Below, piece after piece: positions 24,547 through 33,812 of a DNA stretch of 33,953 nt. The notes under the pieces were generated by a model, which saw nothing but the letters and a program-made list of their open reading frames with translations, was not told where the DNA came from and made no database searches. The stretch comes from JBGTLA01 sp041744375 (GTDB taxonomy: Bacteria > Actinomycetota > Acidimicrobiia > Spongiisociales > ZC4RG35): NCBI GenBank assembly GCA_041744375.1, contig JBGTLA010000072.1, forward strand, positions 1 to 33,953, in the 5' to 3' direction. A program made the position numbers and the translations under genes. Numbering within the stretch: position 1 is the first letter of the stretch; each line of letters starts with the position of its first letter.

Positions 24547-26261
24547 GCCTTCTTCCCCAGGATTCCCAAATCGATGGCGGTGCGGACGACTGAGGCGGCG
24601 GTGTGGCCGAGCCCGCATATGGAAGCGTCCTTCATGGCCCGGTCGATGTCGTCGACGAGCCCCGCCTCCACCGCACCATTCGAGCGCGCCACCGCCTCTT
24701 CGACTCGAGCCGTCCCGACCCGGCACGGGACACATTGCCCACACGACTCGTCGCGGAAGAACTGGGCGATCCTTCGCACTACCTCCACCATGTCCACGTG
24801 GGCCGAAAATGCCATGATCACTCCCGAGCCGAGCGTGACACCTGCCTCCCGGGAAGCCTCGAAGGTGAGCGGCATGTCCCAATGGCGCGTGTCTGTCATC
24901 GCCCCGGCGGCGCCACCCAACAACAGGTAGGCAATGTCGTCCTTCGAGGATCCCGCGGCCTCAAGGGCGGCGCCGAGTGTGGTTCCCGACTCGAACTCGT
25001 AGACACCGGGGCGGCCAACGTCGCCGGAGAGGCAGAAGAGTCGGGTGCCGGTCGACTCGGGTGTGCCCGTAGCTGCGAAGGCCGCTCCGCCTTCGAGCAC
25101 GATCCGGTTGACATTGATGAGTGTTTCGACGTTGTTGATGACCGTGGGTCGTCGGAAGAGCCCCGAAACGGTCGGGAACGGAGGCTTTTGGCGGGGCTCG
25201 CCACGGTACCCCTCGATAGAGGCGAACAGGGCCGTCTCCTCCCCACAGATGTAGGCACCCTGCCCACGTCGAATCTCGATGTCGAAGGCGGTCCCCGAAC
25301 CCATCACATCGCCGCCCAAGAGCCCGGCGTCACGGGCCGTCTCGATGGCCTGTTGGAGCCGCGCCGTCGCCAGGGGATACTCTCCCCTGATGTAGAGGTA
25401 GCCCAAGTCTGCGCCGATGGTCAGCCCGGCGATGGTCATCGCTTCGACGACCGCGTAGGGATCTCCTTCCATCACCACGCGGTCCTTGAAGGTCCCCGGC
25501 TCGGATTCATCGGCGTTGCACACCAGATAGCGGGGTGCGGGCTGGTCCCGAGCCCCTTGCCACTTGATCCCGATCGGAAAGGCCGCTCCCCCCCGGCCTC
25601 GCAAGTTCGACTCCTCCAACTCGGCGACCACGGCGTCACCTCCCATGGCGATGGCGCGGGCGAGGGCCTCGTAGCCGTTGCGCGCCCGATAGTCGTCGAG
25701 TGAAACAGGGTCGACCTTTCCCACTCTGGCCAGTAGCGGGCCGGCCGACACATGGGTTGCTCGCCGCCCCGGGGAGTTGTCTCCTAGTGCGCCCAGGACC
25801 TCGGTGGCATCGGTGGCGGTGGCGACCATGTCCTCGGCCCCCGCCCGCTGGATGAATGCTGCCGGCCGCTGGTCACACTGACCCAGACACGGGCTGGCCA
25901 CTATGTCGTCGCGGTCTCCAAGTGAGGCGAGCAGGTCGCCGCCGCAGGCGATGTCGTCGCATACGTGCGCTACCACCTCAGGGCGCGGTTCGGTGGAAAT
26001 CAGGGCGTAGAACGTGGCCACCGAGTAGATCTCGGCCGGGGGTATCTGGAGCCGGCGGGCGATCTCGTCGATGGCCCCGGGAGAGACCCATCCGACCCGA
26101 GACTGGACCGCAGCGATGGCCGGGAGGAGATGGTGGCGCATCGACCGATCGACCCGCACCACCCGGCCGGGGGTCTCCACCGTCAATGCCGCCGGGACGG
26201 CCCCGGCAACGGCCTCTCGCTCGGCCTCTGTCGCCTCGGCGCCGATCAGCCTCAGATCCAT
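24543..26261 (-). CDS. Formate dehydrogenase NAD-reducing subunit, NuoE-NuoF fusion
   Basis: 572 aa from the ATG at 26261; the frame is open to 26546 but the extra part is low-complexity and overlaps fdhA. NuoE-like part (1-150): VGWVSPGAIDEIA and the 2Fe-2S ligands C101, C106, C125, C129. NuoF-like part (from about 180): NLRGRGGAAFPIGIKW (NADH/FMN), VCNADESEPGTFKDR, GAYICGEETAL, and 4Fe-4S ligands in ESCGQCVPCR plus a Cys in CGLGHTAA. It resembles the fused beta subunit of tungsten/molybdenum NAD-formate dehydrogenases such as Methylobacterium Fdh1. It passes electrons from the Fe-S subunit to NAD+. No obvious RBS lies before the ATG. Confidence 0.9.
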   Translation of the reverse strand: MDLRLIGAEATEAEREAVAGAVPAALTVETPGRVVRVDRSMRHHLLPAIAAVQSRVGWVSPGAIDEIARRLQIPPAEIYSVATFYALISTEPRPEVVAHVCDDIACGGDLLASLGDRDDIVASPCLGQCDQRPAAFIQRAGAEDMVATATDATEVLGALGDNSPGRRATHVSAGPLLARVGKVDPVSLDDYRARNGYEALARAIAMGGDAVVAELEESNLRGRGGAAFPIGIKWQGARDQPAPRYLVCNADESEPGTFKDRVVMEGDPYAVVEAMTIAGLTIGADLGYLYIRGEYPLATARLQQAIETARDAGLLGGDVMGSGTAFDIEIRRGQGAYICGEETALFASIEGYRGEPRQKPPFPTVSGLFRRPTVINNVETLINVNRIVLEGGAAFAATGTPESTGTRLFCLSGDVGRPGVYEFESGTTLGAALEAAGSSKDDIAYLLLGGAAGAMTDTRHWDMPLTFEASREAGVTLGSGVIMAFSAHVDMVEVVRRIAQFFRDESCGQCVPCRVGTARVEEAVARSNGAVEAGLVDDIDRAMKDASICGLGHTAASVVRTAIDLGILGKKA

Positions 26262-26454
26262 GCCGGACCGTACGCTCTGGGCTTCGTCCCTCCGATCGAA
26301 GCTCCGTCCCCCGGAGCGTCGCGCCGGCGTGGGCGCCCCCGATGCGGGGCGGAGGGTGGGGAGTGGGCCGGCAGGGCGAACGCGTGGGGCGAGGGAATCG
26401 GCCAATCCGATGGTGAATCCGTTGGTTCGCTCGACTCGATGACCACCCGTGTGA
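26262..26454 (-). other. 193-base gap between fdhA and the NuoEF gene
   Basis: No gene is recognised. Two GC hairpins are present: GCTCCG/CGGAGC (26301-26317) and CGCCCC/GGGGCG (26334-26351). Such a gap is odd in an otherwise overlapping operon. It could hold an internal promoter, a processing site, or a 5' extension of the NuoEF gene that I do not recognise. Confidence 0.45.
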
Positions 26455-28356
26455 TCACGACACGGGCTCCAGGCGGATGGCGGTGGCCTTGAACTCGGCC
26501 GTACCCGATTTCGGGTCGGATGCCTCGATGGTGAGCTGGTTGACATCGACCTCGTCGGGATAGTGGATCGCCATGAAGGTCAGTCCGGGACGCATCTCGC
26601 CATCGATCCGTAGGGGGGCCTCCACGGCTCCCCGGCGCGAGACCACCCGGACGACTTGACCGTTGGCGAAGGCGAGTCGCTCGGCGTCCTCCGGTGAGAT
26701 GTCGATGGTGGCCCCGACACGTAGCGGCGAGTCGAACCCACCCGATTGGACACCGGTGTTGTACCCATCGAGATGGCGTCCGGTGGTCATGCGGATCGGG
26801 TATTCGTCGGTGAGGACATCGACCGGTGGTAGCCACTCGGCGGGGAGGAAGGGGGCGGGTTCGTCGACCACGTCATCCCACAACCGAGCATGGAGGAACT
26901 GGCGTCCGGGGTCGTTCTCGTCGAGGCACGGCCATTGGATGCCTCCCAGCTCCTCGAGACGCCGGTAGGTCATCCCGGCATGGGGAGGCGAGAGGCTGCG
27001 CAGTTCGTCCCACACCGACTCAGCACCGGGAATCCCCCAGCCTCGCCCCATCGTGGCGGCCAGGCGCGACAGGATCTCGATGTCGGTCATGGCATCGCCG
27101 GGGGGAGGGAGAGCAGGACGCACCAGTTGCACGCGACGCTCGGACGAGGTCACGGTTCCGTGGGCCTCGGCCCAGTCGGCGGCGGCGGGGAAGACGACGT
27201 CGGCGAGCTGTGCCGTTGCGGTGAGGAAGAGATCCTGCACCACCAGGAAGTCGAGTCCGCGCAACGTCTCGATGGCGTGGGCGACATCGGCCTCCGATTG
27301 GGCGGGGTTCTCGCCGATCACGTACAGGCCTCGCATCTTGCCGGCGGCCATGGCCTCGAACATCTGTGTCAGGTGCCACCCCCGCTTGGGTGGAATCGCC
27401 ACACCCCACGATGCCTCGAACTTCCCTCGATGCTCGTCGTCCTCCACGTCCTGGAAGCCGGGTAGCTTGTTGGGCAGCGCGCCCATGTCGCCCCCGCCCT
27501 GGACGTTGTTCTGGCCCCTGATCGGAACGAGGCCGGAACCGTAGCGCCCGACGTGACCGGTGAGCAGGGCCAGGCTGATGAGCGAGATGACATTGTCGGT
27601 AGCCGTGTGGTGCTCGGTGATCCCCAATGTCCAGCAGATCTGCGCAGTCGGGGCTCGGGCATAAGCGATCGCCATCTCGGCGATGACGTCGCCGGGGATG
27701 CCGGTGATGGCGGTGGCCCGCTCGAGGGTGTAGGCCGACACCGTCTCGGCGTAGGCGTCGAAGCCGGTGGTGGCGCGGGCGATGAACTCCGTGTCGTGGA
27801 GCCCTTTGTCGATTATGACCTTGGCCATGGCGTTGGCGAGGGCGATATCCGAGCCCACATCGATCCCCAACCAGACGTCTGCCCATTGCGCGGACTCGCT
27901 GCGACGCGGGTCGACGGCGTAGAGCCGGGCGCCGTTGCGTACGCCCTTGAGCAGATGATGAAAGAAGATGGGGTGGGCGTTGCGCGCGTTCGACCCCCAC
28001 AGGATGATCATGTCCGTGTTTTCGATCTCCTCATAGGAACTTGTGCCTCCGCCGGCCCCGAGCACTGCCACCAGACCGGTGACGCTGGGAGCGTGTCAAG
28101 TGCGGTTGCACGAGTCGATGTTGTTGGTGCTGAGCACGGTGCGGGCGAACTTCTGAGCCAGGTAGTTGGTCTCGTTGGTCGCCTTGGAGCAACTGAACAA
28201 GCCCAGAGCTGCACCTCCGTGCTGGTCCCGGATCGAGCCCAGGCCCGCCCCGGCTGCCATCAGGGCCTCATCCCACGAGGCCGGGGCCAGTTGGCCGTCC
28301 CGACGGACGAGCGGGCTGGTCAGCCTCGGGCGGCGGCGGTCAACTCGCATCTTCAC
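26455..28356 (-). CDS. fdhA: Selenocysteine formate dehydrogenase catalytic (Mo/W-bis-MGD) subunit, lacking its own Fe4S4 domain
   Basis: 633 aa when the in-frame UGA at 28098-28096 is read as Sec87. The UGA lies in NNIDSCNRT-U-HAPSVTGL, the active-site motif of formate dehydrogenases, with the catalytic His88 next to it. GTG start at 28356 behind AGGAGG; ATG at 28350 is an alternative. Seen: RLTSPLVRRDGQ and ASWDEAL at the start, GSNARNAHPI, YAVDPRRSESAQWAD, LLTGHVGRYGSGLVPIRGQNN (split in text: TGHVGRYGSGL, PIRGQNNVQGGGDMG), and the C-terminal MopB-binding domain with TTGRHLDGYNTG. It oxidises formate to CO2. The N-terminal Fe4S4 domain that normally precedes RLTSPL is absent and is encoded at 23515-24546. 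Sec machinery (SelA, SelB, tRNA-Sec) and FdhD are not in the window. Confidence 0.9.
28060..28098 (-). promoter_or_regulatory. UGA Sec codon and bacterial SECIS hairpin
   Basis: Directly after the UGA (28098-28096) the mRNA can form a hairpin with apical stem CACC/GGTG around a GGTCT loop (28077-28073), and a lower CAC/GTG pairing (28095-28093 with 28065-28063). In E. coli fdhF the loop GGUCU also begins 18 bases after the UGA, the same distance as here. This supports SelB-dependent Sec insertion rather than a stop. Confidence 0.83.
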
Positions 28357-28398
28357 GATTCATCACCTCCTTTCGTAAGCGATCTTGCCTCTCCACCA

Positions 28399-28779
28399 TC
28401 ATGGCATCTCCCGGATTCCCCCGAGAGCGGGAGAGAGACGGTGGATGACGCAGAATTCGTCTCCATCGGGGTCGGCCACGACCGTGAGCGAGTAGTGAAG
28501 ATCATCGACGTCGCCCACACGCGATCCACCGAGTGCCTCGACCACAGCGACGAGGTCGGTCTCCCCTTCGGCCTGGATGTCGAGGTGGACCCGGTTCTTC
28601 GATCGCTTGGAGTCGGGTACCTGCTGGAGGATGAGCCGAACACCCGGAGAGATCTCGCCGAGCCACAAATAGGTGTCATGGCGATCCTCGATGTCGACTC
28701 CAAGCAGCGAGCTCCAGAAGACGGCTGCTCGCTCGAGGTCGGCGACGTCGATTGTGATGCCGCGAACGCGGGCGGTCAT
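28399..28779 (-). CDS. VOC (glyoxalase/bleomycin-resistance fold) protein
   Basis: 126 aa, a single VOC unit: ITIDVADLERAAVFWSSLLG at the start, RLILQQVPDSK in the middle, and VHLDIQA plus VVADPDGDEFCVIH at the end, which hold the usual metal-ligand positions (His and Glu). VOC proteins include lyases, dioxygenases and isomerases; the substrate is not predictable. It is the first gene behind the operator at 28797 and lies 42 bases before fdhA, so it is probably cotranscribed with the formate dehydrogenase genes. No RBS is evident and the operator ends only 17 bases before the start, so the transcript leader must be short. Confidence 0.8.
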   Translation of the reverse strand: MTARVRGITIDVADLERAAVFWSSLLGVDIEDRHDTYLWLGEISPGVRLILQQVPDSKRSKNRVHLDIQAEGETDLVAVVEALGGSRVGDVDDLHYSLTVVADPDGDEFCVIHRLSPALGGIREMP

Positions 28780-28796
28780 GCTGCGACTGTATCAGC

Positions 28797-28815
28797 ATGC
28801 GGAACCGTTCCGCAT
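28797..28815 (-). promoter_or_regulatory. Perfect palindromic IclR-type operator of the VOC-fdh-mttB operon
   Basis: ATGCGGAACCGTTCCGCAT is a perfect 9+1+9 inverted repeat holding GGAAnnnTTCC, the common IclR-family half-site layout. On the minus strand it covers the spacer/-35 area of a possible promoter with TACAGT (28791-28786) as -10. It lies just beyond the end of the iclR gene. Confidence 0.75.
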
Positions 28816-28828
28816 CGTGGGGTGTAGC

Positions 28829-29578
28829 TCAGAGTTGGGGGATGGCAGCGCTGAGGCGCTGGGCGGCGGCCACCACCACACGGCCGATTTCTTCGGTCTT
28901 GCCGGGACCGGGGAAGCGGTAGGCGGGGCCGTGGACGTGGACTGCTCCGACCAGCCGACCCTTGGCATCATGCAGCGGGGCCGCCACCGAGTTGAGACCT
29001 TCGGCGAACTCCTCGTACGCCCAGATGTAGCCCTCGTTGGTCAGGCTCTGGAATCGTTTACGGAGATCGTCGGGGTCGGTGATGGTGTTGTCCGAGTAGG
29101 CGTCCAGCGGGCGCTCGAGGAAACGTGCCACCCGTTCTTCCGGCCACGAAGCCAGCATGACCTGGCCCGAGGGGGTGGCGTGCATTGAGATTCGGGCACC
29201 GGTCCAATCTCGCACCTGGATGTCGTTGTCCGAACTCACCTGGTCGATGTAGTGAGCCCGATGTCCGTCGGGAACGGACAACCCAGCGTCTTCGCCCGTC
29301 ACCTCGGCCAGCAACCTCAGGTGGGGGCGAGCTATGGAGACCAAGTTGGCGGTGGGACTGGCCACCCCCGCCAGTGCCACGATTTCGGGACCGATGCGAT
29401 AGCGGCCTTCGTCGTCGGTGCGTTCCACCGCCCCGATCTCTTCGAGAGTGCTGGTGAGTCGTGCCACGGTGCTCTTGGGGAGGTCCGATCGAGCGGCCAG
29501 TTCGGTGATTCCCAGATCACCCGTTGCCAGCGCCTCGAGAATCCGAAACGCCCGAGACACTGATTGTACGCTGGTCAC
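28829..29578 (-). CDS. IclR-family transcriptional regulator
   Basis: 249 aa with GTG at 29578 (starting MTSVQSVSRAFRILEAL); an ATG at 29668 would overlap the divergent gene and cross the operator. Seen: winged helix-turn-helix in residues 1-65 (LGITELAARSDLPKSTVARL, recognition helix KSTVARLTSTLEE), then the effector-binding IclR domain (VSSDNDIQVRDW, MHATPSGQVMLA, NEGYIWAYEEFAEGLNSVAAPL). Most likely it binds the GGAAC/GTTCC operators found at five places in the window, including its own upstream region, so it is probably the regulon's repressor. The effector may be betaine or a demethylation product; this is inference. Confidence 0.92.
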   Translation of the reverse strand: MTSVQSVSRAFRILEALATGDLGITELAARSDLPKSTVARLTSTLEEIGAVERTDDEGRYRIGPEIVALAGVASPTANLVSIARPHLRLLAEVTGEDAGLSVPDGHRAHYIDQVSSDNDIQVRDWTGARISMHATPSGQVMLASWPEERVARFLERPLDAYSDNTITDPDDLRKRFQSLTNEGYIWAYEEFAEGLNSVAAPLHDAKGRLVGAVHVHGPAYRFPGPGKTEEIGRVVVAAAQRLSAAIPQL

Positions 29579-29615
29579 CGACAGCCTTCGGTAGCTTGCT
29601 CGTAGGTTACTAGGT

Positions 29616-29638
29616 GGAATCGTTCCGCGATACGGAAC
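29616..29638. promoter_or_regulatory. IclR-type operator between iclR and the cyclo-ligase gene
   Basis: Two overlapping palindromes: GGAATCGTTCC (29616-29626) and GTTCCGCGATACGGAAC (29622-29638). It ends 10 bases before the cyclo-ligase ATG, overlapping its leader, and lies upstream of the divergent iclR gene, so autoregulation and control of the cyclo-ligase are both likely. Confidence 0.7.
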
Positions 29639-29648
29639 AGGAGAGGGA

Positions 29649-30197
29649 ATGGAGATCGGTGAGCACAAGCGGTCCTTGCGTGCCCGCCTTTCTCAGTTGG
29701 CCCCCCCCACACCCGAGGTGCGGGCACGAGTCATCGAGGGGCTAGAGAGGTGGCTCGTCCGACGAAGGCCGGCAGTGGTGGTCGGGTTCTTGGGGATGGA
29801 CGACGAAATGGATATCGCTCCCCTCGTCGACAAGTTGCCGACTGTCACTTTTGCCCTCACACGGACTGCTCCGGGGGTCTCGCTCACCATTCATCCCTAC
29901 GATGCGCCCCGAGAGAGGCACAGATTCGGTTTCAGTCAGCCTTCTGGCGAGGCTCCGATCATCGCCGCGGACTCTGTCGACGTGGTTCTCGTACCCGGGC
30001 TCGCCTTCGACCGGTGCGGTCGGCGGCTCGGTCGCGGCGCCGGGTACTACGACCGCTTCTTGGCTGGGATGGAAGTCGACAAGGTTGCGCTGACCACAGA
30101 GGCGCGCCTTGTGGACGAGGTTCCCTTCCAACCGCACGACATCCTCATGGATTGGATCGCCACCGAAAAAGGCGTGCATTCGACGCGCCGAGATTAG
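29649..30197 (+). CDS. 5-formyltetrahydrofolate cyclo-ligase
   Basis: 182 aa. Seen: short Arg/Lys-rich N-terminus (HKRSLRARLSQL), VVGFLGMDDEMD, and the family hallmark VLVPGLAFDRCGRRLGRGAG followed by YYDRFL near residue 120-140, which binds ATP. It converts 5-formyl-THF to 5,10-methenyl-THF, returning stored folate to the C1 pool. ATG at 29649 behind GGAGAGGG. Its promoter carries the IclR operator, so it appears to be part of the methyl-group regulon rather than a stand-alone housekeeping gene. Confidence 0.9.
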   Translation: MEIGEHKRSLRARLSQLAPPTPEVRARVIEGLERWLVRRRPAVVVGFLGMDDEMDIAPLVDKLPTVTFALTRTAPGVSLTIHPYDAPRERHRFGFSQPSGEAPIIAADSVDVVLVPGLAFDRCGRRLGRGAGYYDRFLAGMEVDKVALTTEARLVDEVPFQPHDILMDWIATEKGVHSTRRD

Positions 30198-30532
30198 GCC
30201 GCCAGCCCCATCCAGTCTCCATGCGAGGGTCGTAGCGTGTAGGTCAGTCGGTCCCCGGACCGGCGGGAGTGGGAAGGGCTGGGAACCTCGACCTTTGCAG
30301 CCGATGGGCGTTGTCGTGTACGCCGTCATGCCTTCCCGCTGTCGCCCGATCGCGGACCGTTGGAAAGCGGAGCTTCTCTGCGGCCTGATTCGGTGCCGTG
30401 GAGAAGGGCGACGCCGTCTCAGAATGGCAGTCGCCTGCTTGCCGGCTGCAGGGGTGACCTCACCAGGTCACCCCTGTGGTCGTTAGCTTGCCGTCCGACG
30501 TGATCGGCAAACGGCTAACCGACCCTGGGACT
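30198..30532. other. 335-base region without a recognised gene
   Basis: Between the cyclo-ligase stop and the str promoter I recognise no protein or known RNA gene. The one clear structure is a perfect hairpin: CAGGGGTGACCT (30449-30460), CACC loop, AGGTCACCCCTG (30465-30476), without a T tract. It may end the cyclo-ligase transcript or belong to an unknown small RNA. Confidence 0.5.
30449..30476. terminator. Perfect 12-bp hairpin upstream of the str promoter
   Basis: Twelve perfectly complementary pairs around a four-base loop; no poly-T on either strand. Likely separates the cyclo-ligase unit from the ribosomal operon. Confidence 0.55.
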
Positions 30533-30561
30533 TTGCGACCGTGCTCGCTTCTACATATACT
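30533..30561 (+). promoter_or_regulatory. Strong sigma70-type promoter of the str operon
   Basis: TTGCGA (30533-30538), a 17-base spacer and TATACT (30556-30561). Best promoter match in the window, as expected for ribosomal genes. It would give a leader of about 90 bases before rpsL. Confidence 0.8.
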
Positions 30562-30610
30562 CCCGGGGTGGCGTTTGCCACCTCTCCCTCTCTAGATGGG
30601 ACTTCCGACT

Positions 30611-30643
30611 GTGACCGGACCACCGAGAGGTGGGTCACTTTTT
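30611..30643 (+). terminator. Attenuator-like terminator in the rpsL leader
   Basis: GTGACC (30611-30616) pairs with GGTCAC (30633-30638), with an inner CACC/GGTG pair (30621-30632) and a bulge, followed by TTTTT (30639-30643). It stands between the promoter and the rpsL RBS, so it probably attenuates rather than ends transcription. Confidence 0.65.
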
Positions 30644-30658
30644 CGCGTAAGGAGCGAC

Positions 30659-31030
30659 ATGCCGACGATTGAGCAACTTGTCCGAGAGGGCAGGAAGCCC
30701 AAGAAGAAGAAGACGAAGACCGCCGGTCTCGCCGGCGCCCCGCAGCGTCGTGGTGTGTGCACCCGCGTCTATACCGTGACGCCCAAGAAGCCGAACTCTG
30801 CGCTGCGTAAGGTGTGCCGTGTTCGTCTCTCCTCGGGAGTGGAGGTGACCGCCTACATACCGGGGGAAGGTCACAACCTCCAGGAACACTCGATCGTCCT
30901 CATCCGCGGCGGTCGCGTACGCGACCTGCCCGGCGTTCGTTACAAGGTGATCCGCGGCACGCTGGATGCTTCCGGTGTGGGTGATCGCAAGCAGGCTCGT
31001 TCGCGCTACGGAACGAAAAAGGACAGCTGA
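30659..31030 (+). CDS. rpsL: 30S ribosomal protein S12
   Basis: 123 aa, usual length. Seen: MPTIEQLVREGRK, VYTVTPKKPNSALRKV, GEGHNLQEHS and GGRVRDLPGVRYKV, all universally conserved. Lys at residue 43 and the PGVRYK loop are the unmutated, streptomycin-sensitive forms. ATG at 30659 follows AAGGAG; the frame is open to 30596 but crosses the leader terminator. First gene of the str operon, with ATGA overlap to rpsG. Confidence 0.97.
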   Translation: MPTIEQLVREGRKPKKKKTKTAGLAGAPQRRGVCTRVYTVTPKKPNSALRKVCRVRLSSGVEVTAYIPGEGHNLQEHSIVLIRGGRVRDLPGVRYKVIRGTLDASGVGDRKQARSRYGTKKDS

Positions 31031-31497
31031 TGCGCCGTGCTCCCGCCCAGAAGCGCAAAATCGAGCCGGATCCGGTGTTCCGCAGCGTCCTCGTCAACCA
31101 GGTCATCAACAAGGTGTTGCTGAAAGGCAAGAAGAACACGGCGCGGGCCATCGTCTACGACGCTCTCGAGCTCGTGGAGCGTCGCGCCAATCAGGACCCG
31201 GTTACCGTCCTCAAGCGAGCCATCGACAACCTCCGCCCTCAGGTCGAGGTCAGGTCCCGTCGTGTCGGTGGGTCCTCGTATCAGGTTCCGGTCGAGGTAC
31301 CTCCGCGACGCCAGACCACCCTGGCCATCCGCTGGCTCGTCGACTTTTCTCGCCGTCGTAAGGAGCCCGCCATGACCCATCGCCTGGCCAATGAGATCCT
31401 CGACGCCTCCAACAACTCGGGAGCGGCCGTGAAGCGCAAGGAAGATGTCCACAAGATGGCAGAGTCCAACAAAGCCTTCGCCCACTATCGGTGGTGA
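31030..31497 (+). CDS. rpsG: 30S ribosomal protein S7
   Basis: 155 aa. Seen: MRRAPAQKRKIEPDPVF, VNQVINKVLLKGKKNTA, VRSRRVGGSSYQVPVEV, and the C-terminal HKMAESNKAFAHYRW. It binds the 3' major domain of 16S rRNA. The ATG overlaps the rpsL stop by 4 bases, so translation is coupled. Confidence 0.97.
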   Translation: MRRAPAQKRKIEPDPVFRSVLVNQVINKVLLKGKKNTARAIVYDALELVERRANQDPVTVLKRAIDNLRPQVEVRSRRVGGSSYQVPVEVPPRRQTTLAIRWLVDFSRRRKEPAMTHRLANEILDASNNSGAAVKRKEDVHKMAESNKAFAHYRW

Positions 31498-31554
31498 CGT
31501 CGGCCTGAGAGGCCGGCCGCCCGACTATCGCCCATTCGGAGCAGCAGACACATC

Positions 31555-33657
<2,103 letters not shown>

Positions 33658-33697
33658 TTGTGAGTTCTGAGACGGAAGGCGGAAGAAGAGTGTTCCA

Positions 33698-33729
33698 CCG
33701 CCCACACCAAGATCTCTTGGGTGAGGCGG
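33698..33729 (+). terminator. Hairpin in the fusA-tuf gap
   Basis: CCGCC (33698-33702) pairs with GGCGG (33725-33729), and CCAAGA with TCTTGG inside it, separated by an internal loop. GGGGGTTTG follows. A partial terminator or processing site between fusA and tuf is likely. Confidence 0.45.
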
Positions 33730-33812
33730 GGGTTTGATTTGGTGGTCGTTGTCTGCTCAGGGCCGAGGTTTGGGTGTGGATGTAGTGTGCTGGTCGATGA
33801 AAGGAATGTGTG

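Noticed and set aside
28096..28098. Stop codon splitting fdhA into two open frames (pseudogene or frameshift)
   Set aside because: Both pieces are in the same frame, the UGA is at the known Sec position, and a SECIS hairpin with the expected loop and spacing follows.
28819..28850. tRNA-like start GGTGTAGCTCAGAGTTGG
   Set aside because: No anticodon stem, T-arm or acceptor partner follows, and the stretch is the end of the iclR coding region.
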